Translations under genes and position numbers: made by a program
In this document: one piece after another, positions 54,908-64,000 of the stretch
Layout of the letters: each line of letters begins with the position of its first letter
Position numbering within the stretch: position 1 is the first letter of the stretch
From: Okapia johnstoni
Taxonomy: Eukaryota > Chordata > Mammalia > Artiodactyla > Giraffidae
Direction: 5' to 3'
DNA length: 64,000 bases
Assembly (NCBI GenBank): GCA_024291935.2
Contig: CM044310.1
Coordinates: 82,768,713 to 82,832,712 of the forward strand
Notes under the pieces: generated by a model
Seen by the model: the letters and a program-made list of their open reading frames with translations, nothing else
The model's database searches: none
Told to the model about the DNA's origin: nothing

Positions 54908-55110
54908 TGTGTGCTCAGTCGTGACTGACTTTCTGTGGCCCCATGGGCTGTAGCTCGCCAGGCTCCTCCGCCCATGAAATTTTCTAGGCAAGAATACTGG
55001 AATGGGGTGCAATTTCCTCCTCCAGGGGATCTGCCTGACATAGGGATCAAACTCGCATCTCCTGCATTGGCAGGCAGATTCTTTACCACTAGCACCTGCT
55101 GGGAAGCCCA
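54908..55110 (-). mobile_element. Bov-tA SINE
   Basis: Reversed copy from 'gctcagtcgtgactgac' to 'agcacctgctgggaagccc'. Confidence 0.9.
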
Positions 55111-56139
55111 CATTTATCAAGTATCTATTCTACCACCAGCACTGTGCTAGGCTCTCTCTCCATATTATTTCATTAAATTCTTTCCACAATATGCAGGATA
55201 GATGTTAGCAGCCTCATTTTACCCAAGGAGAAACTGACATTCAGAGCACCAGACGTGGCCTCGAGATTTGCCTGATCCAAAGGCTGTCATAAGCACTAGA
55301 CACACTGCCTTCCCAACTGTGGGGAGTGAGGGCAGCTGGGTCCCTGCCAATAACTGGCTTGCCATGTGGTTCCCTGAGGTCCTCTGCCTTTGGCATCCTT
55401 TGGAGTCTCCATCTATAACCAAAGGGCATGGCATCTGATAGTTTGGAGGAGTCTCTGCAGCCCAGGGAGCTCCATCAGTTGGTGACCAGCAGCCAAAGAA
55501 GCCAGCTCACAGGGAAGCCCGGAGCCTCCTGGGTGTAGCTTCTCGTCTCCTGAGCCATCTCCAGTCTAGGCCGTCAGCAGCCCTGGGTGGCACCCACCCT
55601 TCTGTCTCCCTCACAAAGACCTGGCAGAAAGGGAATTTCCTGCTCTGTTAAAGCGTCACCCTCAGGTGTGGACACTGATGGGAGGGTGTCCATTACCACC
55701 CATCTGTCTATCTGCCACCGAGGGGCGTGCCCATCACTTACACAAATTCAACTCCATGATGTCAGGGCAGGGATCGTTTTTAAAAAATTGAAAGCAGCCC
55801 ATTACCATCATTAGACCCACCCGAGAGAGCCTCTCTTGATGATGGAAGAGGTGTCTGCTCTCCGGCCTCCTCCACGGCAGGTCATTAGTTAAACAGGGAG
55901 TGTGTGGGGGGGGTCGGGTGGGGGTTCCTAGGGAAGCAGACCAGGTCCATCCATGGGGCTCCCTTTGGAGAAAGGAGCCGGAGACAAATGATTCGAGTCT
56001 GAATTCCATATACACCGGAGATTGCTTATCGATCCACATCCGAATACGCGGGCTGGCCCCGGGGACTGACCGAGTATTTTCCCAGGGAGTTAATAACGTG
56101 GCAGCTGAGCTGTCTTGTCCAATTCACTGAAGCCAGGCC
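55111..56139. other. Unique stretch, GC-rich in part
   Basis: No gene recognised. 55130-55250 resembles a MIR/L2 relic ('cactgtgctaggctctctc'). A G-rich run at 55906-55924 contains G-runs able to form a quadruplex. Confidence 0.35.
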
Positions 56140-56580
56140 TCTAATCAGGACGGAGTTTCTTATTTTGAGAATTCTTGCCACTTGTGTGTGCCACCTCCCT
56201 TCCACTCTGCTGGGCCCCTGTCAGTGATTGAAATGACAGCCCATGGATGGGGAGGCTAATCAAATTGTTTATTATCGACCTAAATCAATATGTATAGATT
56301 GTCGAAACATCACTGTCATGCCGCCAAAAAGTCATACTAATAATTCCCTGGCTGGAGATGTAATCCAGCCGTGATTTCTCCGGCTTGAATTACATCTGAA
56401 TTTAGGGGAGCGAAAACAATTATACTGGGAAGGGGGCACCAGGCGAGAGAGGGTGGAGGCAGGACTCTGCACCGGGGAGCGTGTTTACACTACTCGATAC
56501 AACTGCATTAGGTATTAATGATGGAATGTCACTTTGCCCTGCTTAAGTACGAGTCCTCAGCTGGGAAGAAGAGTAGCAAA
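56140..56580. promoter_or_regulatory. Candidate conserved non-coding element with inverted TAAT motifs
   Basis: Repeat-free block with many retained CpGs and dense homeodomain-like words. Its centre is an inverted repeat: left arm agatgtaatccagccg (56356-56371) and right arm cggcttgaattacatct (56381-56397), separated by 9 bases, pairing except for one mismatch and one unpaired base. The left arm contains TAATCC, the site type of OTX/PITX-class homeodomains. A second overlapping pair ggctgg/ccagcc occurs at 56350-56370. Inference only. Confidence 0.35.
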
Positions 56581-57115
56581 CCCACATGGGGAAGCAAAGT
56601 GAATTGTTCTAAGACCTAAGTGTTGTGTTCTGCTTGCCTGCGGGGAGGGGTGGGAAATCAGGACACTCCAGGTGGGACCCCAGGTAGCTGAGAGTCAGGG
56701 AACCCAGGTCCAAGCTCTGAGCTAGTTACCGGGGTTTTCTGGGGAGACCCGGTGGGGGCCACGTCACATCCTTAGCATCTAAATCATGGCTTTGCTCCTG
56801 CCTTCCCAGAGGACACCTCGAGCAGGAGGCACAGTAGCATCTGAAGGACCAAAAACCATAGTAACTAATTGAGCACTTGGGGTGTGTTGGCATTCCAGGC
56901 CACTGCTAGCCAATGCAAATCTTCTTAGGAATTAGACAAAGTCACGGGTCCAGGTGGAGGAATTAGCAAAGACACCTTCTCTGGGCTGACGCAGGCTCAC
57001 ACGTGCAAGGCTTTCAGAAACTCACAGCCCCCTCTCCCTGGATCAGGCACTTAGTTCTCCACACCAATGGGGCAATGTACCTGAGGGTGATCCACCCGGC
57101 TTTCCTGGAAAAAGC
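56581..57115. other. Unique non-coding stretch
   Basis: No gene or repeat recognised. Confidence 0.35.
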
Positions 57116-57119
57116 TCAT

Positions 57120-57300
57120 TCAGTTCTCATAATAGTCCTGGGAGGTAGCTGCAGGGATTGTCTGATTCCAGAGGGGAAGCTAAGGCACCGCAGTTAGATA
57201 GTTTGCCCAAGGTCATGGCTAGTAAGCAGCAGAGCTGGAATTTGAACTCTGGCAATTGGCTGTCAGATCCTGTTCTCCTAGCCAGGATGCACCAGATCAG
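57120..57300 (-). mobile_element. MIR SINE
   Basis: 'gtttgcccaaggtcatggc', 'tagtaagcagcagagctgg' and 'aatttgaactctggc' are the reversed MIR core. Confidence 0.7.
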
Positions 57301-57328
57301 GGCTGGCTGGGGGATGAATGCATTAAGT

Positions 57329-57575
57329 AGGCAACTCTGGGCTTCTCAGGTGGCACTAGTGGTAAAGAACCCACCTGCCAATGCAGGAGATGGAAGAGAC
57401 GTGGGTTCGATCCCTGGGTCTGGAAGATCCCTGGAGGAAGGCATGGCAACCCACTCCAGTATTCTTGCCTTAGAGAATCCCATGGACAGAGGAGACTTGT
57501 GGACTACAGTCCATAGGATCTCAAAGAGATGGACATGACTGAGCGACAGAACATGCCTGCACACAGGCAACTCTG
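57329..57575 (+). mobile_element. Bov-tA SINE, exact 11-bp TSD
   Basis: A full-length copy (57340-57564) is flanked by the exact repeat aggcaactctg at 57329-57339 and 57565-57575. Confidence 0.93.
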
Positions 57576-58160
57576 AGGATCCACCCTAACTGCCAGCAGC
57601 CCTTGACCACATGCTCCTCCTCTCCCACCCCTCTGAGCCAGCTCCTACCCCCACCCCCCATTTAGCTCTGGTGTCAGGCCAGTTATTGACCCTCCCATTT
57701 CCTCTCTGTAAAATGGGAAGAATTTTCCATGAGGGCTGTCTGCTAGGGCTTTGGGAAGAATTGAAGGAGGTGAGATGCAACTAGGGCTTTGCAGCCTTAG
57801 AACAGAGGGAGGGTTGCTATCAGGTAGCATCTCCCTGGGCCACCTTCTCTTCCTATGGGCAAGTTCCATTGCTCCATAGGAAGATAGCCAGCTCCAGGGG
57901 CTGCCTCTCCCACACCCACATTGAGCCCCTAGAAGCTCAGTGCTTCACTGATACGTTGGAGGTTAGAGTGCTCCCAGAACCACTGGTGCCCAAACCTGTG
58001 TGAGGAGGGCTGTCACAGGCTCTCCAGTCCCCCTTTAGGAATGTGCCTCCTGCTGGCGCCCACTGCCCGTTGGCATGGCCCTGGTGCTCCAAATCCATGG
58101 CGCCCACTCTAACCAGGGCTCTGAGATGTCACAGCACAGAGAACTCCCCAGAGCCAAATG
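57576..58160. other. Unique stretch with a MIR-like piece
   Basis: 57675-57800 ('cccatttcctctctgtaaaa', 'tgggaagaattgaaggagg') follows MIR order in plus orientation. The rest is unique. Confidence 0.4.
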
Positions 58161-58377
58161 TTGTTGTTCTTTATTCACTAAGTTGTGTCTGATTCTCAAG
58201 ATCCATGGACTGTAGCCCTCCAGGCTCTTCTGTCCATGGGATTTTCCAGGCAAGAATACCGGGGTGGGTTGCCATTTCCTTCTTCAAGGAATCTTCCCGA
58301 CCCAGGATTCAAATCTGCATATCCTCCATTGGCAGGTGGGTTCTTTACCACTGAGCTACCAGGGAAGCCCTCTGGGA
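58161..58377 (-). mobile_element. Bov-tA SINE
   Basis: Reversed copy from 'ttgttgttctttattcac' to 'gagctaccagggaagccc'. A short repeat caaatg is on both sides (58155-58160 and 58378-58383). Confidence 0.9.
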
Positions 58378-58383
58378 CAAATG

Positions 58384-59080
58384 CAGCTGGTCTGTTCCTG
58401 TCTACCCCACCTTCCTAGAATATGGACGTGATATCCAAACCATATCATCTTTGCCCTGGAGAGTGATGTCTAGTGGAGCATGCTCTAACTGGTAGGCAGG
58501 AACGTAGAGGCGGTCCAGCCCCTGGGTACCACTCATCTCACTGTAGAGGCAGGGCTAGCATCCTCCTTATTCCTGCTGTGACTCCCACAGGCAGCTGGAA
58601 GGCCAGAGCAAACAGATCATCATACCCAGCCTGAAACTCACTGGCACATTCTGTGGGTTCAGCAGGCGGTGTCACCTATAACAGAGTATGAGGCATCTTC
58701 CTGATAGGCGGTCTGCATCGGCAGCAGAAACACAGGCAAATTCCTAGAGGTGCTTTTGAACTTCCTGTCAAACCTCAGCAATTGCCTAGCGTGTACAAAT
58801 CCTAAGAAGTGACCTGCTCCTGGCTTCTCTGTGTCTTGGTTTGAACAGATGCCATTTGCTGGGAATCAGGGGTTTAGAATCCTGTGTGCTCTTTATTGAA
58901 ATGTGAAAAACCATCTTTCCAAGGCTTCACACTTTCCTCTGTGTGGAGAAAGAGAAAGGAGTGTGGTTTCAGACTCTGAAAAGCCTGAGTTCCTCTTGCA
59001 ATTCCCCAGCCTTTCAGGTTCAAATGGGTTCTAAACTTGGCACACACATTTCCCCTGTCCCTAGAGGGAAAAAAAAATAA
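58384..59080. other. Unique non-coding stretch
   Basis: No gene or repeat recognised; an A-tract lies near 59070-59078. Confidence 0.35.
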
Positions 59081-59345
59081 AAACCCACCAGCAAAAATAC
59101 ATTACGCTGGGCATTATATTTCTGTGACGGAAATAACTCATTTTCATGACACACTATAATAATAGCAAATTATGGTACACAATGAATCCATTCTCATTAA
59201 AGTCTGTATGGAGAAAAGCAAAGAATACAAAATGTATACAATTGTTTAAAGGAAAAATGCCATGTAATATAAAAGATACTCTAATCGCTATTTCTAATTA
59301 CAAAGAAGAGAAAATCACTAAAATTTTTTTACAGCATCTGATTAC
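59081..59345. promoter_or_regulatory. Possible conserved non-coding block
   Basis: AT-rich repeat-free DNA with isolated CpGs (attacgctgg, gtgacggaa, aatcgcta) and words such as tctaattaca and tctgattacc. It ends at an A-tract (about 59347-59367). A weak candidate. Confidence 0.2.
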
Positions 59346-59419
59346 CAAAAAAAAAAAAAAAACAAAAAAACCAGAACCACAGAATAACTCTCTATAAAAT
59401 TAATAATGAAGGAGGACGT

Positions 59420-60534
59420 CAAATGACTGTAGTTTCCCAGAATGGCTGTTCTTCCGATGGAAAACTGTGAAGAGGACAGTGGGCCTGGGTGTGTGTGACA
59501 TTGTTTTTCAAGCAGTTATTTGTGGGGTTAGTTGTGAGTATCTCTTTATGTATCAGATGCCTTCCTAGGTGTCTGCATGCACATTGCCTTGTTTCACCCT
59601 CAAGCAACTTGGTTAGTTAGGTGTCATTATCCTCCTTTACCCCTGAGGATACTGAAGCTCAGAGACATTTAGTATAACTTGCCTACCATCTAGGATAGCC
59701 ATACATCATGATCAGCCCGCTACACTGAGATGCCTGACCATTGTTCTATCATCACCATCCATAGCAGCCCTCTCATCAGTCGGGAACACATCCTGTGATC
59801 ACCCCAACTGCAGTCATCAGCAAGGTGGCTGGGAGGCAGGACTTGAACCTGGGACCATGGGTTTTCAAGATCCAGGGCTTTTGCACTGTGAATGTGGAAC
59901 TCCTTCTGAGCAATGTAAGGATGTGAAAATACCACCTAATTTCCTTGAGTGAGCCTCTGTACCTGACACCATCAGCTGAAGGAAGATACTCAGAAATGTC
60001 CCCTTTTATGTTTAGTGACAACTCCCAGATGCACAGCAGGCAGTTGGTCAGAAGGGAACCAGGCTCAGAGCATGGAGACTGTCAAGGAGGCCACAGTGGT
60101 CTTCTGGGTATAACAGGAAGTTGGCAGGATGAGGATGGGGGGGACCAGAGACCAGTAGAAGGCACACTTAACAGGCAGAATCCCCTGAACTTGATGATAC
60201 ATTAGAGGTCAGCATGATCTCCAGAATTCTTGCCTGGGTATCTGGATGGATGGTGGAACCATCTTGGTTATGAGATGTGGAACTAGAGAAGGAGCTGGTT
60301 TGAGGCTGAAAGTGATGGGTTGGGCTTGGATGTGTTGAGTTTGAGGGTTTCATTCTGTCCACAGCATCTCCACTTCATATCTTAAAGACAGCTCCAACTT
60401 AACTTGTACTGAGCAGGACTCTGGAATCACAGTCCCCCACCCCACCACGAACATGCCTCTGCCCCGCTTGGTCACTATCTCAGTAAGGGGCCACATAGTT
60501 CTACCCATATACTCAGGTCAAAATCTGAAGAGTT
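59420..60534. other. Low-repeat stretch
   Basis: 59560-59680 ('aggtgtcattatcctccttta', 'gatactgaagctcagagac') and 59825-59880 ('aggacttgaacctgggacc') resemble MIR/L2 relics. No gene. Confidence 0.4.
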
Positions 60535-60852
60535 GGGCTTCCCTGGTGGCTCAGTGGTAAAGAATCCACCTGACAATGCAGGAGACACGAGTTCAATCCC
60601 TGATCCAGGAAGATTGCACTAAGCCTGTGTACCACAACTATTGAGCCTGTGTTCTAGAGCCTGGGAGCCACAACTGCTGAAGGCCACACAGCCTTGTTGC
60701 TGCACAACAGGAGAAGCCACCACAATGAGAAACCTGTGCACCACAGCTAGAGAGCAATCCCCGCTCCCTGCAACTAGAGAAAAGCCCGCACAGCAACGAA
60801 GAGCCAGCACAGCCAAAAGTAAATAAGTAAAATAAATTTAAAAATTAAAAAG
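60535..60852 (+). mobile_element. CHR-type SINE
   Basis: Full-length plus copy from 'gggcttccctggtggctcag' to 'gcaacgaagagccagcac' and an A-rich tail. The body lacks the Bov-A part, which separates it from Bov-tA. Confidence 0.92.
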
Positions 60853-60859
60853 AAACCAA

Positions 60860-62025
60860 GGAGTCATCCTACCAGTTCTTTCCTTCTGCATGATATCCAA
60901 TCCATCAGCAGATTCGCTCAGCCCTTCCTTCACAAGGCATCCTGAATGCAGCCATTCCACCTCCTCTTCTGCTCCTTCCTGGTCCAAGGGCTCACCTGGA
61001 TATGGCAGCTTCCTCCTAAGTGTACTCTGGCTTCCATCCCAGCCTTCCAGAGTTTTCTCTGCACATAGCTAGTGGAACGATCTTCTTACAAAAGAAAGCA
61101 GATTATTTCGGGACACTGTTCAAAACCCTTCATTGGTTTCCTGTGTTATCCAGTTTTATGGTGTATTCCCATCTCCCCTCCCCTCATCTGTGTTGATATC
61201 CTAATCCCCCAGTACTTCAGAATGGGACCTGATTTAGAAATAGGGTGATTGCAGATGTAATTAGTTAAGAGGAGGTCGTCGTGGAGTGGGGGGCACCTAA
61301 TCCAATATGGCTGGTGTCCTTACAAGAAGACTCAAACACACAAGGTGAACATCATGTGTTGACAGAGACAGGGATGGGCAGTGGTTCAGTTGCACACCAG
61401 GAACTGATGTTCACCATCGGAAAGAGTCTAGGAAGGATGCTACTCCATCTCAGAGGGACTGTGTTCCAGCTGACACCTGACGTCAGACTTCTCATCTCCA
61501 GAACTACGAGGGAATCAATTTCTATTGTTTTAAGCCATCCAGTTTGGGGTACATTGTTAGAGTAGTCCTAGGGAACTAATAGAGCCAGAATAAATCTGAA
61601 GTCCTCATGTCATGAATCGGCTCCTTCCCACCTATCAACATAACTCCTGCCACCTTCCTCTCCCTCCCATCCAGACACATTGCTCCTAGTTCCTAGTTCC
61701 TATTTTCTGCCTGGGGCATATGTGCTTGTTGCTCCTGGCTGTCTTAGGGCTCACACTCTGCTCCCTAGCCTCCTGCAAATCTTTGATCACATACTGGCCC
61801 TAGCCAGAGACCTCTGCCAGCCCCCTTGTCTAAAACAGCTTGCAGCTCTATTAGCCTTCTGTTTTCCTTTTTCCATAGCCATTATCATTTCATAGCCCTT
61901 ATCACTGCCTGAAATTATTTTTAAAGCATTGTTCAGTATTTGCCTTCTCCATTAGAATATAAGCTCCTGCTGACAGGGGTCTTTGCTTAGACTTGGTGTA
62001 TAGTGCTGGCAATCAAACAGATATT
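60860..62025 (+). mobile_element. L2 LINE 3' part split by an older-type repeat
   Basis: 60860-61140 ('gttcaaaacccttcattgg') and 61589-62025 ('ccattagaatataagctcctg', 'caggggtctttgcttag') are collinear L2 3' sequence. The interval holds the repeat at 61145-61588. Confidence 0.6.
61145..61588 (+). repeat. Ancient repeat, uninterrupted copy
   Basis: Collinear with the reverse complement of the three pieces at 35.5-37.6 kb. Key words are 'cagtacttcagaatgggac', 'ggtgattgcagatgtaatt', 'ccaatatggctggtgtcct', 'tttctattgttttaagccatc' and 'cctagggaactaatag'. Family not assigned. Confidence 0.65.
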
Positions 62026-62114
62026 GTAGACTCCATGGAGTTTTCCATTTAATCCTCATGACGACTCTGAGAAAATAACAAAACCTACCAGTTACAGCTC
62101 TGTCTTAATCCTCA

Positions 62115-62265
62115 CAACAGCCCTAAGGATGTTCCCATTTTATAGGTAAGTACACTGAATCACAGAGAGGTTGAGGAACTTGCCCAAGATCACACAGCTA
62201 GTAGAAGATGGAGTTTGAACTAAGCCGGTTAGCATCCAGATGCTTTGCCTTTCACAACTTGACGT
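62115..62265 (-). mobile_element. MIR SINE
   Basis: 'cacagagaggttgaggaac', 'ttgcccaagatcacacagc' and 'tagtagaagatggagtttga' form the reversed MIR core. Confidence 0.75.
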
Positions 62266-63736
62266 TCACTCCAGGTGCACGAAGGGCTTGGCTCACTATG
62301 TCATAGTAGCACTAGATCCTCATGCCGCCTTTCTCTCAACCCCCAAGCAAAACAAAACAAACACATATACATAGAATTTCCCTTTCCCTTTCCCTTCCAT
62401 CTGCCTTTGCCTGCCAGAGATCTCCCTAAAAATGATCCCATGGAGGAATGGAGTTTTCTAAAGGGAGTCTGATTGTAGGGGTGGGTTCAGGGGAATGGAG
62501 TTTGATGACTTCAGCCTTGGGTGCAGGTTTATGGTCACACTGACCGAAGGTTTGCCTTTTTCCTTTCCATCTTCTATCATCATTTGCCTCCTCTGCCCCT
62601 TCTCCCCACCTCCAGACTCAGGATCCAGACACAGGATGGACTGAGGCTCCCCTCCATCAAGACTCGTCTGCTACCAATAGGAAGTCAGAGGCCAAGGGAA
62701 AGTGTGCCTTATAACCAATGCTATTTACCTTATTTTTGCTGAAAACCTGTTGATAATAATCTGACAATGAAACAAGGCTACGTGATAAGCTTGTTTTGGC
62801 CCATAATCTAGTCTTCCCTTTTAGACTGGAAACTCCCTGAGAATAGGGGAGAGGTCTTTCATATCCACATTCCCCACTGTACCCTAAGTTAAGAGAAAAT
62901 TGTATTTCCCCTCTGATTTGGCATTCATCATTTACAGCCTGAAAACCAGCTCCTCTGGCCAAGCTCGCCCCCATCCCCACTTGTTCTGAAGACCTTAGAA
63001 GGTCCTGGAAGCCCACCATCTCACCCCACATGCTGATCCCTCTAATCCTTCCCACCATTCAGTGATCTCCCCCCGCCCACTCACCAAGCTGTGTGTTTCT
63101 GCAAAACGATACTGCCCCTTGACTGCCTGGTGACAAAATATTGTTTTACAATGATAAGCATCTCGTAAGACAATATTTGGAAAGTTATTATCTCAATGTC
63201 TCTGGTTGAGGGCATGGAATGATATCACCCAAAGCCAGATCTGCTCTATTTGCAGCCAACAAGTGGGGCAGCTGGGGACAGGATGTATGAGGTATCAGGG
63301 GTCTTGATCTCCCAGTGATCTGCCATTGATTGGTCCCCACGTGGCTGATAAGGTCTAATCAGAACTCGAAGGGGAAGCCATGACACTTGGTGGTGAGGTG
63401 TGTGGGCGTCCAGGGAGGAGGGAGAATTTGAGTGGGGAAGTGTGGGTAACGAGATCCCCTGTGATTAATGAATTTCTTCAGGAGGCTCTTCATGTTTACA
63501 TGTCCTGCCTCTGCACTGGGGAAGGCATTTCTTTGAGTGACCAGGGCCATGGTTTTTTTTGCCCATAGCCAACCGGTTCTCTCGGGCTCAAACTCCAGAG
63601 AAGGTTCAGCCATGGAGATCTTTCCTTGTCACCCACCCCCGATTCCCTGACTCAAGCAAGATCAGGGCACCATCATCCATCCTCTCCCTCGGTGTCTATT
63701 GACTGCTGGCTCCATCTAGATCACACATTCTAAAGA
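62266..63736. other. Unique stretch with a hairpin
   Basis: No gene is recognised. 63090-63260 looks conserved and AT-rich, with a 16-bp inverted repeat (63134-63149 and 63165-63180, 14 of 16 paired, 15-base loop) containing ATTGTTTT/ACAATATT words. The minus frame at 62657-63058 (133 codons) lacks a domain. Confidence 0.35.
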
Positions 63737-63975
63737 TTCTAGAGCAGGGTTTCTCCAGCTCAGCACCACTGACACTGGGCTGGATCATTCTTTCTGTAGG
63801 GGGATATCCTGGGGACTATGACACGCTGAAGCAGCATCCTTGACCTCCACTCACTAGATGCCAATAGCATCGTCTCCCCTCTCCCAGTTATGACAACCAC
63901 AAGTGTTTCTAGACATTATCAGATGTCCCCAGGGGTGGACAGAATCATCCCCAGTTGAGAACCATTGCTCTAGAG
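63737..63975 (-). mobile_element. MER5A-type hAT-Charlie element with 8-bp TSD
   Basis: The element 63745-63967 has the reversed MER5A order ('gacactgggctggatcattc', 'agatgccaatagcatcg', 'tgacaaccacaagtgtttct', 'ccccagttgagaaccattg'). Its ends pair as short inverted repeats (8 of 11). Flanks ttctagag (63737-63744) and ctctagag (63968-63975) match at 7 of 8, the hAT duplication length. Confidence 0.82.
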
Positions 63976-64000
63976 GGACAGAGCATCTTTACGCCCACTC

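Overview
The window is nuclear DNA from a ruminant, most likely a pecoran (cattle, buffalo, sheep, goat or deer type). The evidence is the repeat set: about 23 Bov-tA/Bov-A SINE copies, six BovB (RTE) LINE copies, nine CHR-type tRNA-derived SINEs shared by cetartiodactyls, and young L1 3' ends of the bovine type. A short mariner-type MITE of the ruminant kind is also present. Behind these lie older mammalian repeats: MIR, L2, L1M, MER5A-type hAT elements and a Tigger-type element. I could not fix species or chromosome.

I found no host protein-coding gene, tRNA or rRNA gene, or CRISPR array. The only open frames with recognisable protein content are retrotransposon or transposase remnants: BovB reverse transcriptase at 12.0-13.0 kb (+) and 47.9-49.5 kb (-), L1 ORF2 pieces at 2.7-3.1 kb (+) and 23.1-23.6 kb (-), and a Tigger-like N-terminus near 37.2 kb. 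The window therefore reads as intergenic or deep intronic DNA.

Layout. 0-13 kb: mixed unique DNA with an L1 fragment, a hAT element with an 8-bp target duplication, BovB tails, a probable solo LTR, and a BovB inserted into a CHR SINE (11.9-13.1 kb). 13-21 kb: GC-richer unique sequence, L2 and MER5A, and an AT-rich CpG-retaining block at 17.0-17.7 kb that looks like a conserved non-coding element. 21-30 kb: several insertions with clean target-site duplications, including a young truncated L1 with an exact 18-bp duplication (22.7-23.6 kb). 30-47 kb: the SINE-dense core, with three closely spaced inverted SINE pairs and a four-component nested insertion stack (35.5-37.6 kb). 47-64 kb: the longest BovB copy, then long low-repeat stretches with further candidate regulatory blocks at 50.3-50.7, 56.1-56.6, 59.1-59.3 and 63.1-63.2 kb, L2/MIR remnants, and a MER5A copy at the end.

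No set of genes acts as a system here. The points most worth following are a mariner-MITE hairpin resembling ruminant miRNA-producing MITEs, the dated insertion nests, the inverted SINE pairs, and the candidate conserved elements, one of which holds an inverted repeat around TAAT-type homeodomain motifs. Repeat family names come from recognition of sequence patterns without a database search. Boundaries supported by target-site duplications are exact; the others are good to roughly 5-30 bases.
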